In this document: positions 15,932 through 24,972 of the stretch, piece after piece
How positions within the stretch are numbered: the first letter of the stretch is position 1
Layout of the letters: the number at the start of each line of letters is the position of its first letter
NCBI GenBank assembly: GCA_022764165.1
Contig: JALERM010000052.1
Coordinates: forward strand, 62,001-126,000
Length of the DNA: 64,000 nucleotides
Direction of reading: 5' to 3'
From: Eubacterium sp.
Lineage (GTDB): Bacteria > Bacillota > Clostridia > Lachnospirales > Lachnospiraceae
Program-made: the position numbers and the translations under genes
Notes under the pieces: model-generated
Told to the model about the DNA's origin: nothing
What the model saw: the letters and a program-made list of their open reading frames with translations, nothing else
Databases searched by the model: none

Positions 15932-17401
15932 ATGAGATTACTTAATTTGTTGGAACGTTTGGAATATACATGTCTGCAGGGAAGTCTTGATAGAGAGATT
16001 GCTGAGGTAATCGCAGATTCCCGCAAGGCAAAGGAAGGTTCTCTGTTTATTTGTATCAGAGGTGCGGTAGTGGATGGTCATACATTTGCTTCTGCAGTGG
16101 CTGCCCAGGGAACAAAGGCAATTGTTGTGGAGGAACCAGTGGAAGTGCCGGCAGATGTGACGGTGATTCAGGTGAAAGATTCCCGGTATGCGATGGCCGT
16201 GATTGCAGCAGCTTATTATGGATATCCGGGAGATCAGCTGAAGGTAATCGGAATTACGGGAACAAAGGGAAAAACCACAACTACCTATATGGTGAAATCA
16301 ATCCTGGAAAATGCGGGATATAAGGTAGGTCTGATCGGTACGATTGAGACTATTATTGGTGACACTGTGATTCCGTCGGCCAATACCACACCGGAATCTC
16401 TTCTGGTACAGAAGTATTTCCGGCAGATGCTGGATGCAGGATGTGATTGTGCGGTGATGGAAGTATCCTCCCAGGGACTGATGCTGCACCGGACGGCCGG
16501 ATTCCAGTTCGAGATAGGTATTTTTACAAATATTGAGCCGGATCATATCGGACCCAATGAACATACGAGCTTTGAACACTACCTGGAGTGTAAGAAAATG
16601 CTGCTGCGTCAGTGTAAGATCGGTATTGTGAACCGTGATGACGAGCATTTTGAGAAGATGATAGAGGGTCATACCTGTACACTGGAAACTTACGGGTTTT
16701 CTCCGGAAGCGGATCTGCGGGCTGTGAATCCCAAACTGGTGACCGGAAAGGGAATGCTGGGTATTTCCTATGAGCTGGACGGATTGCTGCATTTCCCGGT
16801 GGAAATCGATCTGCCGGGCAAGTTCAGTATTTATAATTCTCTGACAGCCATTGCCATTTGCCGCCATTTTAAAGTTTCTGATGAGAATATCCAGAAAGCA
16901 TTGAAGGTGGCAAAAGTCAAAGGCAGAATTGAGATGGTAAAAGTATCTGATGAATTTACGCTGATGATTGATTATGCACATAATGCCATGAGTCTGGAGA
17001 GTCTGTTGACCACACTGAGAGAATATCATCCACATCGTCTGGTATGTCTGTTTGGCTGCGGTGGCAACCGTTCCAGAGACCGGAGATTTGAGATGGGTGA
17101 AGTGTCCGGAAGAATGGCAGAACTTACGATTATTACTTCTGATAATCCGCGAAATGAAGATCCTCAGGCGATCATCGATGATATCAAAATCGGTATCGAA
17201 AAGACAGATGGAAAATATGTAGAGATTATTGACCGGAAAGAGGCGATTGCCTATGCGATTCATCACGGAGAGCCGGGAGATATCGTTGTGCTGGCAGGAA
17301 AAGGTCATGAAGATTATCAGGAAATTAAAGGAAAAAAATATCCTATGGATGAACGTGTGCTGATTCAGGAGATCCTGGATGAAGATGCAGGGAAGCGGTA
17401 A
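15932..17401 (+). CDS. murE: UDP-MurNAc-tripeptide synthetase, meso-DAP type
   Basis: A 489-residue Mur ligase that adds the third residue to the peptidoglycan stem. The order is N-terminal UDP-binding domain, central ATPase with GITGTKGKTTTTYM and MEVSSQGLMLHR, and C-terminal domain with DNPRNEDP near residue 403. The DNPR sequence marks enzymes using meso-diaminopimelate rather than lysine, which fits Lachnospiraceae. GGAGG is 8 nt before ATG. It opens the long run and is not in the dcw cluster 15 kb downstream, where murD and mraY are. Confidence 0.95.
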   Translation: MRLLNLLERLEYTCLQGSLDREIAEVIADSRKAKEGSLFICIRGAVVDGHTFASAVAAQGTKAIVVEEPVEVPADVTVIQVKDSRYAMAVIAAAYYGYPGDQLKVIGITGTKGKTTTTYMVKSILENAGYKVGLIGTIETIIGDTVIPSANTTPESLLVQKYFRQMLDAGCDCAVMEVSSQGLMLHRTAGFQFEIGIFTNIEPDHIGPNEHTSFEHYLECKKMLLRQCKIGIVNRDDEHFEKMIEGHTCTLETYGFSPEADLRAVNPKLVTGKGMLGISYELDGLLHFPVEIDLPGKFSIYNSLTAIAICRHFKVSDENIQKALKVAKVKGRIEMVKVSDEFTLMIDYAHNAMSLESLLTTLREYHPHRLVCLFGCGGNRSRDRRFEMGEVSGRMAELTIITSDNPRNEDPQAIIDDIKIGIEKTDGKYVEIIDRKEAIAYAIHHGEPGDIVVLAGKGHEDYQEIKGKKYPMDERVLIQEILDEDAGKR

Positions 17402-17410
17402 GACAGACGG

Positions 17411-19642
17411 ATGAATAAAAAAAGATGGTTTGCGGATATTATTGTGGATATTTCCAGTGAAAAGCTGGATCGAACATTTCAGTACCTGGTTCCGGAATCC
17501 ATGGAGAATCAGCTGCAGCCGGGAATGCAGGTGCTGGTTCCGTTTGGAAATGGCGGAAGGACGATTAAAGGCTATGTGATTCAGATCACGGATCGCTCCT
17601 CCTTTGAACTGGAACGGATGAAAGAAATTCTGCAGGTAGAGGAAGCAGGCAACAGTATTGAATCACGTCTGGTGGCTCTGGCTGCCTGGATGAGGGGTCA
17701 GTACGGCTCCACCATGATTCAGGCTTTGAAGACAGTACTTCCTGTGAAACAGAAGATGAAACAGAAGGAAGAACGCTGGATCATGCTGAATATCACTCAG
17801 GAAAAGGCAGAAGAACTGCTGGAGTTATATAAGAGAAAGCATTATGTGGCAAGGCAGAGGATACTGGAGGCAGTGATGGAGGAAAAACAGCTGTCTTACA
17901 GTCTGGCAGTCAATAAGCTTCATATCACCGGAAATGTGCTGAAAACCATGGAAGAGCAGGGAATTCTGAAGATTCGCAGTCAGATTGTGTATCGGAGTCC
18001 GGTACAGGAAGTCTGTCAGAATGAAGAATGTTTTCATTTGACAGAAGAACAGCAGCGGGTGGCTGATGGAATTCTGGAAGGATGGCGTGCGGGTGATGAC
18101 CGCCCCTGTCTGATTCGGGGAGTGACCGGCAGCGGAAAAACACAGATTTATATGGAACTGATGGATGATGTTCTGAAGCGGGGGAAACAGGTGATTCTTC
18201 TGATTCCGGAGATTGCCCTGACATACCAGATGGTTCAGCGGTTTTATCATCGGTTTGGAGATAAGGTATCTGTGCTTCATTCCCGTTTGTCACAGGGAGA
18301 ACGTTCAGATCAGTTTGATCTGGCACAAAAAGGGAAGATACAGGTGATGATCGGACCAAGGTCAGCGTTATTTACGCCGTTTCCCAAGCTGGGGCTGATT
18401 GTGATCGATGAGGAGCATGAACCCTCCTATCAGAGCGAGACAACGCCCTGTTATCATGCACGGGAGACTGCCATTGCCAGAGGAAGGCTGGAAGGATGTC
18501 CCGTGGTTTTGGGCAGTGCCACTCCATCTGTGGATGCTTATTATTGTGGAAAAACAGGAAGCTACCGTCTGTTTGAGATGGATCACAGGTATGAAAACCG
18601 AAACCTGCCGAAGGTAGATGTGGTTGATCTGAGGGAAGAATTAAAAGAAGGGAACCGTTCCATATTGAGCAGAAAGCTTCAGGAAGGGATTCGGATTTGT
18701 CTGGAAAAAAGAGAACAGGTCATGCTCTTTTTAAACCGGAGGGGATATGCCGGTTTTATGTCCTGCCGTTCCTGCGGAAGTGTTATGAAATGTCCTCACT
18801 GTGATGTGTCTCTGTCTGTTCACCGCCACGGGAAAATGGTCTGCCATTATTGCGGCTATGAGACTCGTCAGCCGGAGAAATGTCCCCGGTGCGGTTCACC
18901 GTATATCGGTGGATTTCGGGCAGGAACACAGCAGATAGAAGATATTGTGAAGAAAATGTTTCCTCAGGCAAGGGTATTGCGGATGGATTTGGATACTACC
19001 AGGAAAAAAGAAGGTCATGCACAGATTCTGTCTGCGTTTGCCAATCAGGAGGCGGATATTCTGATTGGGACGCAAATGATTGTAAAAGGGCACGATTTTC
19101 CCCATGTGACGCTGGTGGGAATCCTGGCGGCGGATTTATCGCTGAATATCAGTGATTACCGGGCCGGTGAAAGAACCTTTCAGCTGTTGACCCAGGCGGT
19201 GGGAAGGGCCGGGAGAGGGATTCTTCCGGGAGAAGCGGTGGTACAGACGTATCAGCCGGACCATTACAGTATACAGGCGGCAATAAGTCAGGATTATGTG
19301 AGATTTTATGAGGAAGAAATACAGTATCGGAGACTTTTGGGATATCCGCCGGCCTCCAACCTGTTTGCCGTTCATGGAAGCTGTATAGAAGAAGAACTGC
19401 TGGATACAGGCATGGAATATATCCGAAGATTTTTGAAAAAAGTGGACAATGGGAATCATCTGCGGATTATCGGTCCGGCATATGAACCGGTATCAAAGAT
19501 TGCGGATATGTATCGGAAAGTTCTCTATGTGAAACATGAGGATTTGAGTCAGTTACTTAAAATAAAAGAAAAACTGGAACGTTATCTGGAGATAAACAGT
19601 GGATTTAACAAGATAAGAATACTGTTTCAATTGAATCAGTAA
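17411..19642 (+). CDS. priA: Primosomal helicase PriA
   Basis: A 743-residue superfamily 2 helicase that reloads the replisome at collapsed forks. The N-terminal DNA-binding domain (DIIVDISSEKLDRTFQYLVPE) is followed by Walker A GVTGSGKTQIYMELM, the DEAH-like box VIDEEHEPSYQ and the helicase C motifs (QAVGRAGRG). A zinc region with eight Cys lies between (CRSCGSVMKCPHCD ... CHYCGYETRQPEKCPRCG). Length and order are typical. It begins 10 nt after murE. Confidence 0.96.
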   Translation: MNKKRWFADIIVDISSEKLDRTFQYLVPESMENQLQPGMQVLVPFGNGGRTIKGYVIQITDRSSFELERMKEILQVEEAGNSIESRLVALAAWMRGQYGSTMIQALKTVLPVKQKMKQKEERWIMLNITQEKAEELLELYKRKHYVARQRILEAVMEEKQLSYSLAVNKLHITGNVLKTMEEQGILKIRSQIVYRSPVQEVCQNEECFHLTEEQQRVADGILEGWRAGDDRPCLIRGVTGSGKTQIYMELMDDVLKRGKQVILLIPEIALTYQMVQRFYHRFGDKVSVLHSRLSQGERSDQFDLAQKGKIQVMIGPRSALFTPFPKLGLIVIDEEHEPSYQSETTPCYHARETAIARGRLEGCPVVLGSATPSVDAYYCGKTGSYRLFEMDHRYENRNLPKVDVVDLREELKEGNRSILSRKLQEGIRICLEKREQVMLFLNRRGYAGFMSCRSCGSVMKCPHCDVSLSVHRHGKMVCHYCGYETRQPEKCPRCGSPYIGGFRAGTQQIEDIVKKMFPQARVLRMDLDTTRKKEGHAQILSAFANQEADILIGTQMIVKGHDFPHVTLVGILAADLSLNISDYRAGERTFQLLTQAVGRAGRGILPGEAVVQTYQPDHYSIQAAISQDYVRFYEEEIQYRRLLGYPPASNLFAVHGSCIEEELLDTGMEYIRRFLKKVDNGNHLRIIGPAYEPVSKIADMYRKVLYVKHEDLSQLLKIKEKLERYLEINSGFNKIRILFQLNQ

Positions 19643-19661
19643 GAGAAAGGTGGAAAATAAA

Positions 19662-20144
19662 ATGGCTATTCGAAATATCAGAACTATGGGGGATCGTATT
19701 CTCACAAAAAAATGCAGAACGGTGGATGAGATAACACCGAAGATTCGTACATTAATTTTTGATATGCTGGATACAATGTATGATGCATGCGGTGTGGGAC
19801 TTGCAGCACCGCAGGTGGGAATTTTGAAAAGAATTGTTGTGATTGATGTGGGTGAAGGTCCTTATGTACTGATTAATCCGGTGATCACAGAAACTTCCGG
19901 GGAGCAGACCGGCGATGAAGGATGCCTCAGTCTTCCGGGAAAATCAGGAACGGTGACCCGGCCGAATATTGTTACGGTAAATGCTTATAATGAACATATG
20001 GAACCATTTACGCTGACAGGAGAAGGGTTACTGGCAAGAGCCATCTGCCATGAATGTGATCATCTGGAGGGAATTATGTATGTGGATCACGTGGAGGGAG
20101 AACTGCATGATGTTCAGTACGAAGAACAGGAAGAGGATGAATAA
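19662..20144 (+). CDS. def: Peptide deformylase
   Basis: A 160-residue metalloenzyme that removes the formyl group from new proteins. The three family motifs are GVGLAAPQVG, EGCLSLPG (metal Cys) and HECDHLEG (HExxH). I chose ATG at 19662, 8 nt after AAAGGTGG; an in-frame GTG at 19650 lies within that binding site. The gene directly before fmt gives the classic def-fmt pair. Confidence 0.96.
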   Translation: MAIRNIRTMGDRILTKKCRTVDEITPKIRTLIFDMLDTMYDACGVGLAAPQVGILKRIVVIDVGEGPYVLINPVITETSGEQTGDEGCLSLPGKSGTVTRPNIVTVNAYNEHMEPFTLTGEGLLARAICHECDHLEGIMYVDHVEGELHDVQYEEQEEDE

Positions 20145-20147
20145 TTG

Positions 20148-21086
20148 ATGAGAGTAGTATTTATGGGAACCCCGGACTTTTCCGTGGGGACATTGCGGGA
20201 ACTGGTGAAAGCAGGTCATGAAGTTGTGGGTGTGGTCAGCCAGCCGGACAAGCCGAAGGGAAGAGGAAAGAATCTGCAGCCCACGCCGGTAAAAGAAGCA
20301 GCTCTTGAACTGGGACTGCCGGTGTATCAGCCCAGACGGGTCAGAGAACCGGAATTTTTTGAGGTGTTGAAAAGTCTGCAGCCGGATGTGATCGTGGTGG
20401 TGGCATTTGGACAGATTATACCGGATTCCATCCTGAATCTGGCACCTCTGGGATGTATCAATGTGCATGCTTCCCTTCTTCCTAAGTACAGAGGGGCAGC
20501 ACCTATTCAGTGGGCAGTCATCGACGGAGAAAAAGAGTCCGGTGTGACGATTATGAAAATGGATGCCGGGCTGGATACAGGAGATATGATTTCCAAAGTG
20601 GTGGTTCCTCTGGCGGAAGATGAGACGGGAGGAAGCCTGTTTGATAAATTAAGTGAAGCGGGAGCAAAGCTTTTGGTGGAAACCCTTCCTTCCCTGGCAG
20701 ATGGAACGGCGGTATTCGAGAAACAGCCGGAAGAGAGCACTACTGCCTATGCGTCTATGATTCAGAAATCCATGGGCAATATGGACTGGAACCGGCCGGC
20801 CGTGGAACTGGAACGCCTTGTTCGTGCCTTAAGTCCATGGCCCAGTGCTTTTACAAAACTTGGTGGAAAAACATTGAAAATCTGGAAAGCTCGTGTGGAA
20901 AAATCACCAAATCCGGAAGCAGAACCGGGGACAGTACTGCGTGCAGATGTGCAGGGACTTTGGATTCAGACCGGTGAAGGGGTTCTGAACATTACTGAAC
21001 TTCAGCTGGAAGGGAAAAAACGTATGGAAACCCAGGCATTTTTGCGGGGGTATACGGTAGAGCCGGGAAGAAGACTTCCCGATTAA
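20148..21086 (+). CDS. fmt: Methionyl-tRNA formyltransferase
   Basis: A 312-residue enzyme that formylates initiator Met-tRNA with 10-formyl-tetrahydrofolate. The N-terminal formyltransferase domain shows MGTPDFSVGTLRELV and the catalytic HASLLPKYRGAAPIQWAV; a C-terminal OB-type domain binds tRNA (ARVEKSPNPEAEPGTVL). ATG at 20148 comes 3 nt after the def stop; a TTG at 20145 is also open. The SD lies inside the end of def, so the pair is coupled. Confidence 0.96.
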   Translation: MRVVFMGTPDFSVGTLRELVKAGHEVVGVVSQPDKPKGRGKNLQPTPVKEAALELGLPVYQPRRVREPEFFEVLKSLQPDVIVVVAFGQIIPDSILNLAPLGCINVHASLLPKYRGAAPIQWAVIDGEKESGVTIMKMDAGLDTGDMISKVVVPLAEDETGGSLFDKLSEAGAKLLVETLPSLADGTAVFEKQPEESTTAYASMIQKSMGNMDWNRPAVELERLVRALSPWPSAFTKLGGKTLKIWKARVEKSPNPEAEPGTVLRADVQGLWIQTGEGVLNITELQLEGKKRMETQAFLRGYTVEPGRRLPD

Positions 21087-21126
21087 GAGTGCAGATGGTG
21101 TCTGGAAAAAAGAGGAGTGAAAATCT

Positions 21127-21822
21127 ATGTTTTATGGAATGTTTTATGACCCGACTTATGTACTGGTAATCATTGCCGCAGTGATTGCACTTGCGGCTTC
21201 CGGCTATTGTACTTCTGTCATGAATCGTTACAGCAGAATGAGAATTTCTTCAGGGGTAACCGGCCGGCAGGCGGCAGAAATGGTACTTCATTCCGCCGGT
21301 ATTCATGACGTGACCATTTGGAAAATGACGGGAATGGGAAGTTCCTTTTACCGTTACGATAAGACCATTCATCTTTCTTCAGAGTTGTTTGAACAGCCCA
21401 GTATTACTGCTGTGGCAACGGCAGCACACGAATGTGGTCATGCCATGCAGCATGCCGGCGGCTATGTGGTGAACCGTGTGATGAACACCATCAGACCGGT
21501 GGTTCAGATCAGTTCCAATGCGGCGATTCCGATTTTTATCCTGGGACTGATATTTTCGCTGGAACCGCTGCAGAAAATCGGTATTCTGCTGTTCTGTGGT
21601 GTGGTTCTGATACAGCTTTTGTCACTGCCCTGCGAGTTCAATGCATCGCGAAGAGCGGTTGCCATGCTGGGCCAGACCGGTATTCTCAGGACAGAGGAAG
21701 AGATGCGTGGAGCGAGAAAAGTATTGTTTGCAGCAGGACTGACCTATGTGGCTGCCCTTGCAGGCTCCCTGCTTCAGCTGCTGCGTCTGATTATCATATC
21801 CGGAGGAAGAGATCGTGATTAA
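21127..21822 (+). CDS. Membrane zinc metallopeptidase, YugP family
   Basis: A 231-residue membrane protein of the Zn_peptidase_2 family. The zinc motif is AAHECGHAMQHAGGYV (HExxH). Hydrophobic spans lie near 8-27, 118-140, 143-165 and 204-225. LPCEFNASRRAV contains the family's third metal ligand region. The family's natural substrate is unknown. The gene lies between fmt and rsmB and overlaps rsmB by 8 nt. Confidence 0.88.
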   Translation: MFYGMFYDPTYVLVIIAAVIALAASGYCTSVMNRYSRMRISSGVTGRQAAEMVLHSAGIHDVTIWKMTGMGSSFYRYDKTIHLSSELFEQPSITAVATAAHECGHAMQHAGGYVVNRVMNTIRPVVQISSNAAIPIFILGLIFSLEPLQKIGILLFCGVVLIQLLSLPCEFNASRRAVAMLGQTGILRTEEEMRGARKVLFAAGLTYVAALAGSLLQLLRLIIISGGRDRD

Positions 21823-23173
21823 TGGAACAGACAGCAGGGCGATTGCCCTGGAAATACTGATGGAAATCACACAGGAAAAAGAGTACAGCCATATCGCCAT
21901 CCGTAATGCCCTGGATAAAGTAGGATATCTTCCCAAACAGGAACGGGCATTTATCAACCGGTTGGTGGAAGGAACTCTTGAATATAAGATCAGAATTGAT
22001 TATGTTCTTGATCAGTTTTCCAGTGTTAAAGTAAAGAAAATGAAACCGGTGATCCGGAATATTCTCCGCTGCGGTGTGTATCAGCTGCTGTTTATGGACA
22101 GTGTACCGGATGCGGCGGCATGTAACGAAGCTGTAAAACTGGCACAGAAAAAAGGATTTTACAGTCTGAAAGGATTTGTAAACGGAGTACTCCGCACCAT
22201 ATCCCGTGAAAAAGAACAGATTACATATCCTTCCAGAGAAAACAGACTGTCGGAGTATCTGTCCGTCTATTATTCGATGCCTCTTTGGCTGACAGAGCGA
22301 TGGCTGGGTGAATATGGACCGGAGATAACCGAAACTATGCTGCAGGATTCTCTCAGGGATCATCCTGTGACAATACGGCTGCAGACATACCGGATGAATC
22401 CTGAAGTGTGCATAGAGAGTCTGGAGCGTCAGGGGGCGGTGGTCACTCAGGCTCCATTTCTATCTTATGCCAGGTATCTTTCCGGTTTTGATCAGCTTGC
22501 CGGATTGAAATCATTTCATATGGGAAGTTTTGTGGTTCAGGACGTAAGCTCTATGCTGGTCACTGAAATTGCAGCTCCGCAGAAAGGTGATACGGTCATT
22601 GACCTCTGTGCCGCACCCGGCGGGAAAAGTCTCCATATGGCAGACAAGATGGAAGGGACAGGTCATGTGCAGGCAAGGGATCTGACAGACTATAAAGTGG
22701 AACTGATCCGTGAAAATATTCGAAGGACCGCTGTCACAAATGTGGAGGCTGTAAAGAAAGATGCCACAGTGCTGGATAAAGAATCTGTGGGAACTGCGGA
22801 TATCGTACTGGCAGATGTTCCATGTTCCGGTCTGGGAGTGATCGGGAAGAAAACAGATGTTAAATACCGGTCTGATCTGGATAAAATACAGGAGCTGGCA
22901 GTTCTGCAGAAAAGAATCCTGCATAATGCGGCTTCTTATGTAAAGCCGGGAGGAGTTCTGATTTACAGTACCTGTACGATTACCAGAGAAGAAAATATAG
23001 ATAATGTAAACTGGTTTGTGGAAAATTATCCGTTTGAGCTGGAAAGTATTGACCCGTATCTGTGTGAGGAACTGCACAGTGAAACTACACAGCAAGGATA
23101 TCTCCAGCTTTTGCCGGGAGTACATCAGACGGATGGTTTCTTTATGGCACGTCTGAGAAAACAACAGGGATAA
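21815..23173 (+). CDS. rsmB: 16S rRNA (cytosine-5-)-methyltransferase RsmB
   Basis: A 452-residue enzyme that methylates C967 (E. coli numbering) of 16S rRNA. Residues 1-140 are an all-helical NusB-like domain (SRAIALEILMEITQEKEYSHIAI). The SAM domain has DLCAAPGGKSLHMAD, the motif IV Cys in LADVPCSGLGVIGKK and the catalytic Cys in IYSTCTITREENIDNV. The start is GTG, 9 nt after GGAGG and inside the end of the preceding gene; no in-frame ATG suits. Confidence 0.94.
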   Translation: MINGTDSRAIALEILMEITQEKEYSHIAIRNALDKVGYLPKQERAFINRLVEGTLEYKIRIDYVLDQFSSVKVKKMKPVIRNILRCGVYQLLFMDSVPDAAACNEAVKLAQKKGFYSLKGFVNGVLRTISREKEQITYPSRENRLSEYLSVYYSMPLWLTERWLGEYGPEITETMLQDSLRDHPVTIRLQTYRMNPEVCIESLERQGAVVTQAPFLSYARYLSGFDQLAGLKSFHMGSFVVQDVSSMLVTEIAAPQKGDTVIDLCAAPGGKSLHMADKMEGTGHVQARDLTDYKVELIRENIRRTAVTNVEAVKKDATVLDKESVGTADIVLADVPCSGLGVIGKKTDVKYRSDLDKIQELAVLQKRILHNAASYVKPGGVLIYSTCTITREENIDNVNWFVENYPFELESIDPYLCEELHSETTQQGYLQLLPGVHQTDGFFMARLRKQQG

Positions 23174-23179
23174 GGAAAA

Positions 23180-24229
23180 ATGATAAATTTAGATATAAAA
23201 TCTCTTTATGAATCTGAACTGAAGGAATTGCTTGTGGGGATGGGTGAGAAACCATTTAAGGGCAAACAGATTTATGAATGGCTTCATAAAAAGACAGTGG
23301 GCAGTTATGAGGAGATGACAAATCTTTCATTAAAACTGAGGGAACAATTAAAGCAGGAACAGCCTCTGACCAGGCTGGAACCGGTGGATGTACAGACTTC
23401 CCGGATTGACGGGACGCAGAAATATCTGTTCCGTCTCAGTGACGGCAATGTGATTGAAAGTGTCTGGATGAAATATAAGCATGGCAATTCTGTGTGTATC
23501 TCTTCACAGGTGGGCTGCCGGATGGGCTGCCGCTTCTGTGCATCAACCATTGGCGGACTCACAAGAAACCTGCTTCCTTCCGAGATGCTGGATCAGGTAT
23601 ATCGGATCCAGGAACTTACGGGAGAACGGGTATCAAATGTGGTGGTGATGGGGACAGGAGAACCTATGGATAACTATGATAACCTTCTTCGGTTTATCCG
23701 GATTCTCAGTGATGGAAATGGTCAGAATATCAGCCAGAGAAATCTGACAGTATCTACCTGCGGAATTGTTCCCAGAATCCGGCAGCTGGCAGAGGAAGGT
23801 CTTACGATTACTCTGGCACTGTCGCTGCATGCACCCACAGATGAAAAGAGAAGTGAACTGATGCCCATTGCCAATAAATACTCACTGTCAGAAGTAATAC
23901 CTGCCTGTGCTTATTATTTTGAAAAAACAGGGCGCAGACTGACCTTTGAGTATAGTCTGGTGGGAGGCAAAAATGACAGTGAAGAGGATGCGGCGCAGCT
24001 TGCAAAACTGGTCGAAGGACTGAACTGTCATGTCAATCTGATCCCTGTCAATCCCATTAAAGAGAGGGATTTTGTCCAGTCAGAGAAAAAAGTCATAGAG
24101 AATTTCAAAAATAAACTTGAAAAATATAGAATTAATGTTACTATTAGAAGAGAAATGGGCAGGGATATTGATGGTGCCTGCGGACAATTGAGGAAAAAAT
24201 ATATCGACACGAGGGAGAATTTGTCATGA
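23180..24229 (+). CDS. rlmN: Dual-specificity 23S rRNA/tRNA adenine-C2 methyltransferase RlmN
   Basis: A 349-residue radical-SAM enzyme that methylates A2503 of 23S rRNA and A37 of some tRNAs. The 4Fe-4S motif CRMGCRFC sits at Cys 113/117/120, GTGEPMDNYDNL follows, and the second catalytic Cys is near the C-terminus (DGACGQLRKKY). Length is usual. Its stop overlaps the start of the phosphatase gene by 4 nt (ATGA). Confidence 0.96.
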   Translation: MINLDIKSLYESELKELLVGMGEKPFKGKQIYEWLHKKTVGSYEEMTNLSLKLREQLKQEQPLTRLEPVDVQTSRIDGTQKYLFRLSDGNVIESVWMKYKHGNSVCISSQVGCRMGCRFCASTIGGLTRNLLPSEMLDQVYRIQELTGERVSNVVVMGTGEPMDNYDNLLRFIRILSDGNGQNISQRNLTVSTCGIVPRIRQLAEEGLTITLALSLHAPTDEKRSELMPIANKYSLSEVIPACAYYFEKTGRRLTFEYSLVGGKNDSEEDAAQLAKLVEGLNCHVNLIPVNPIKERDFVQSEKKVIENFKNKLEKYRINVTIRREMGRDIDGACGQLRKKYIDTRENLS

Positions 24230-24972
24230 AAGCGTATTCTGTGACAGATGTAGGGCAGAAAAGAAGAGAAAATCAGGACTACGTGTTTGCATCCGAACAG
24301 CCGATTGGAAATCTTCCCAATTTATTTGTGGTGGCTGATGGTATGGGAGGCCACAATGCAGGAGATTTTGCTTCACGCTGCGCCGTTTCTGTTATGGTGG
24401 AATCTGTAAAAAAAGATATGAGTTTTAATCCGATCAAGATTATTCGTCATGCCATTGAGACAGCCAACGAACAGGTGGGGATACAGGCAGAACTGGATCC
24501 CGGAAAGTCCGGTATGGGAACTACACTGGTGGCGGTCACTGTTGTAGGGTATTATGCTTACATTGCCAATGTGGGTGACAGCAGACTTTATGTATCGGAT
24601 TCTCATGGATTGATACAGATTACACGGGATCATTCTTGGATTGCTGAGCTGGTCCGAAGAGGAGAACTGAGCAAAGAGGAAGCCATGGATCATCCGGGTA
24701 AGAATATTATTACCAGGGCGGTAGGTACTGCGCCGGAAGTAAATATTGATTTCTTCGATGTGGAACTGGAAGAAGGAAATAAGATTCTGATGTGTTCTGA
24801 CGGATTGAGCAATATGGTGAGAGATGATGTTATGCAGGAGATTCTGCAGGCATCGGAAAATATAGAAGAGTCAGCTGAAAAAATGGTACAGCAGGCAAAT
24901 GAAAATGGCGGGAAAGATAATATTTCAGTAATTATTATAGAACCATTTACAGACGAGGTGAAAAAATGTTAA
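24226..24972 (+). CDS. stp: PP2C-type Ser/Thr protein phosphatase (PrpC/Stp)
   Basis: A 248-residue phosphatase that reverses phosphorylation by the PASTA kinase encoded next. The PPM motifs are complete: RRENQDY, VVADGMGGHNAGDFAS, GMGTTLVAV, NVGDSRLY, CSDGLSNMV and GGKDNISV, giving all metal-binding Asp residues. It has no membrane span. It overlaps rlmN by 4 nt and the kinase by 7 nt, the normal prpC-prkC arrangement of Firmicutes. Confidence 0.95.
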   Translation: MKAYSVTDVGQKRRENQDYVFASEQPIGNLPNLFVVADGMGGHNAGDFASRCAVSVMVESVKKDMSFNPIKIIRHAIETANEQVGIQAELDPGKSGMGTTLVAVTVVGYYAYIANVGDSRLYVSDSHGLIQITRDHSWIAELVRRGELSKEEAMDHPGKNIITRAVGTAPEVNIDFFDVELEEGNKILMCSDGLSNMVRDDVMQEILQASENIEESAEKMVQQANENGGKDNISVIIIEPFTDEVKKC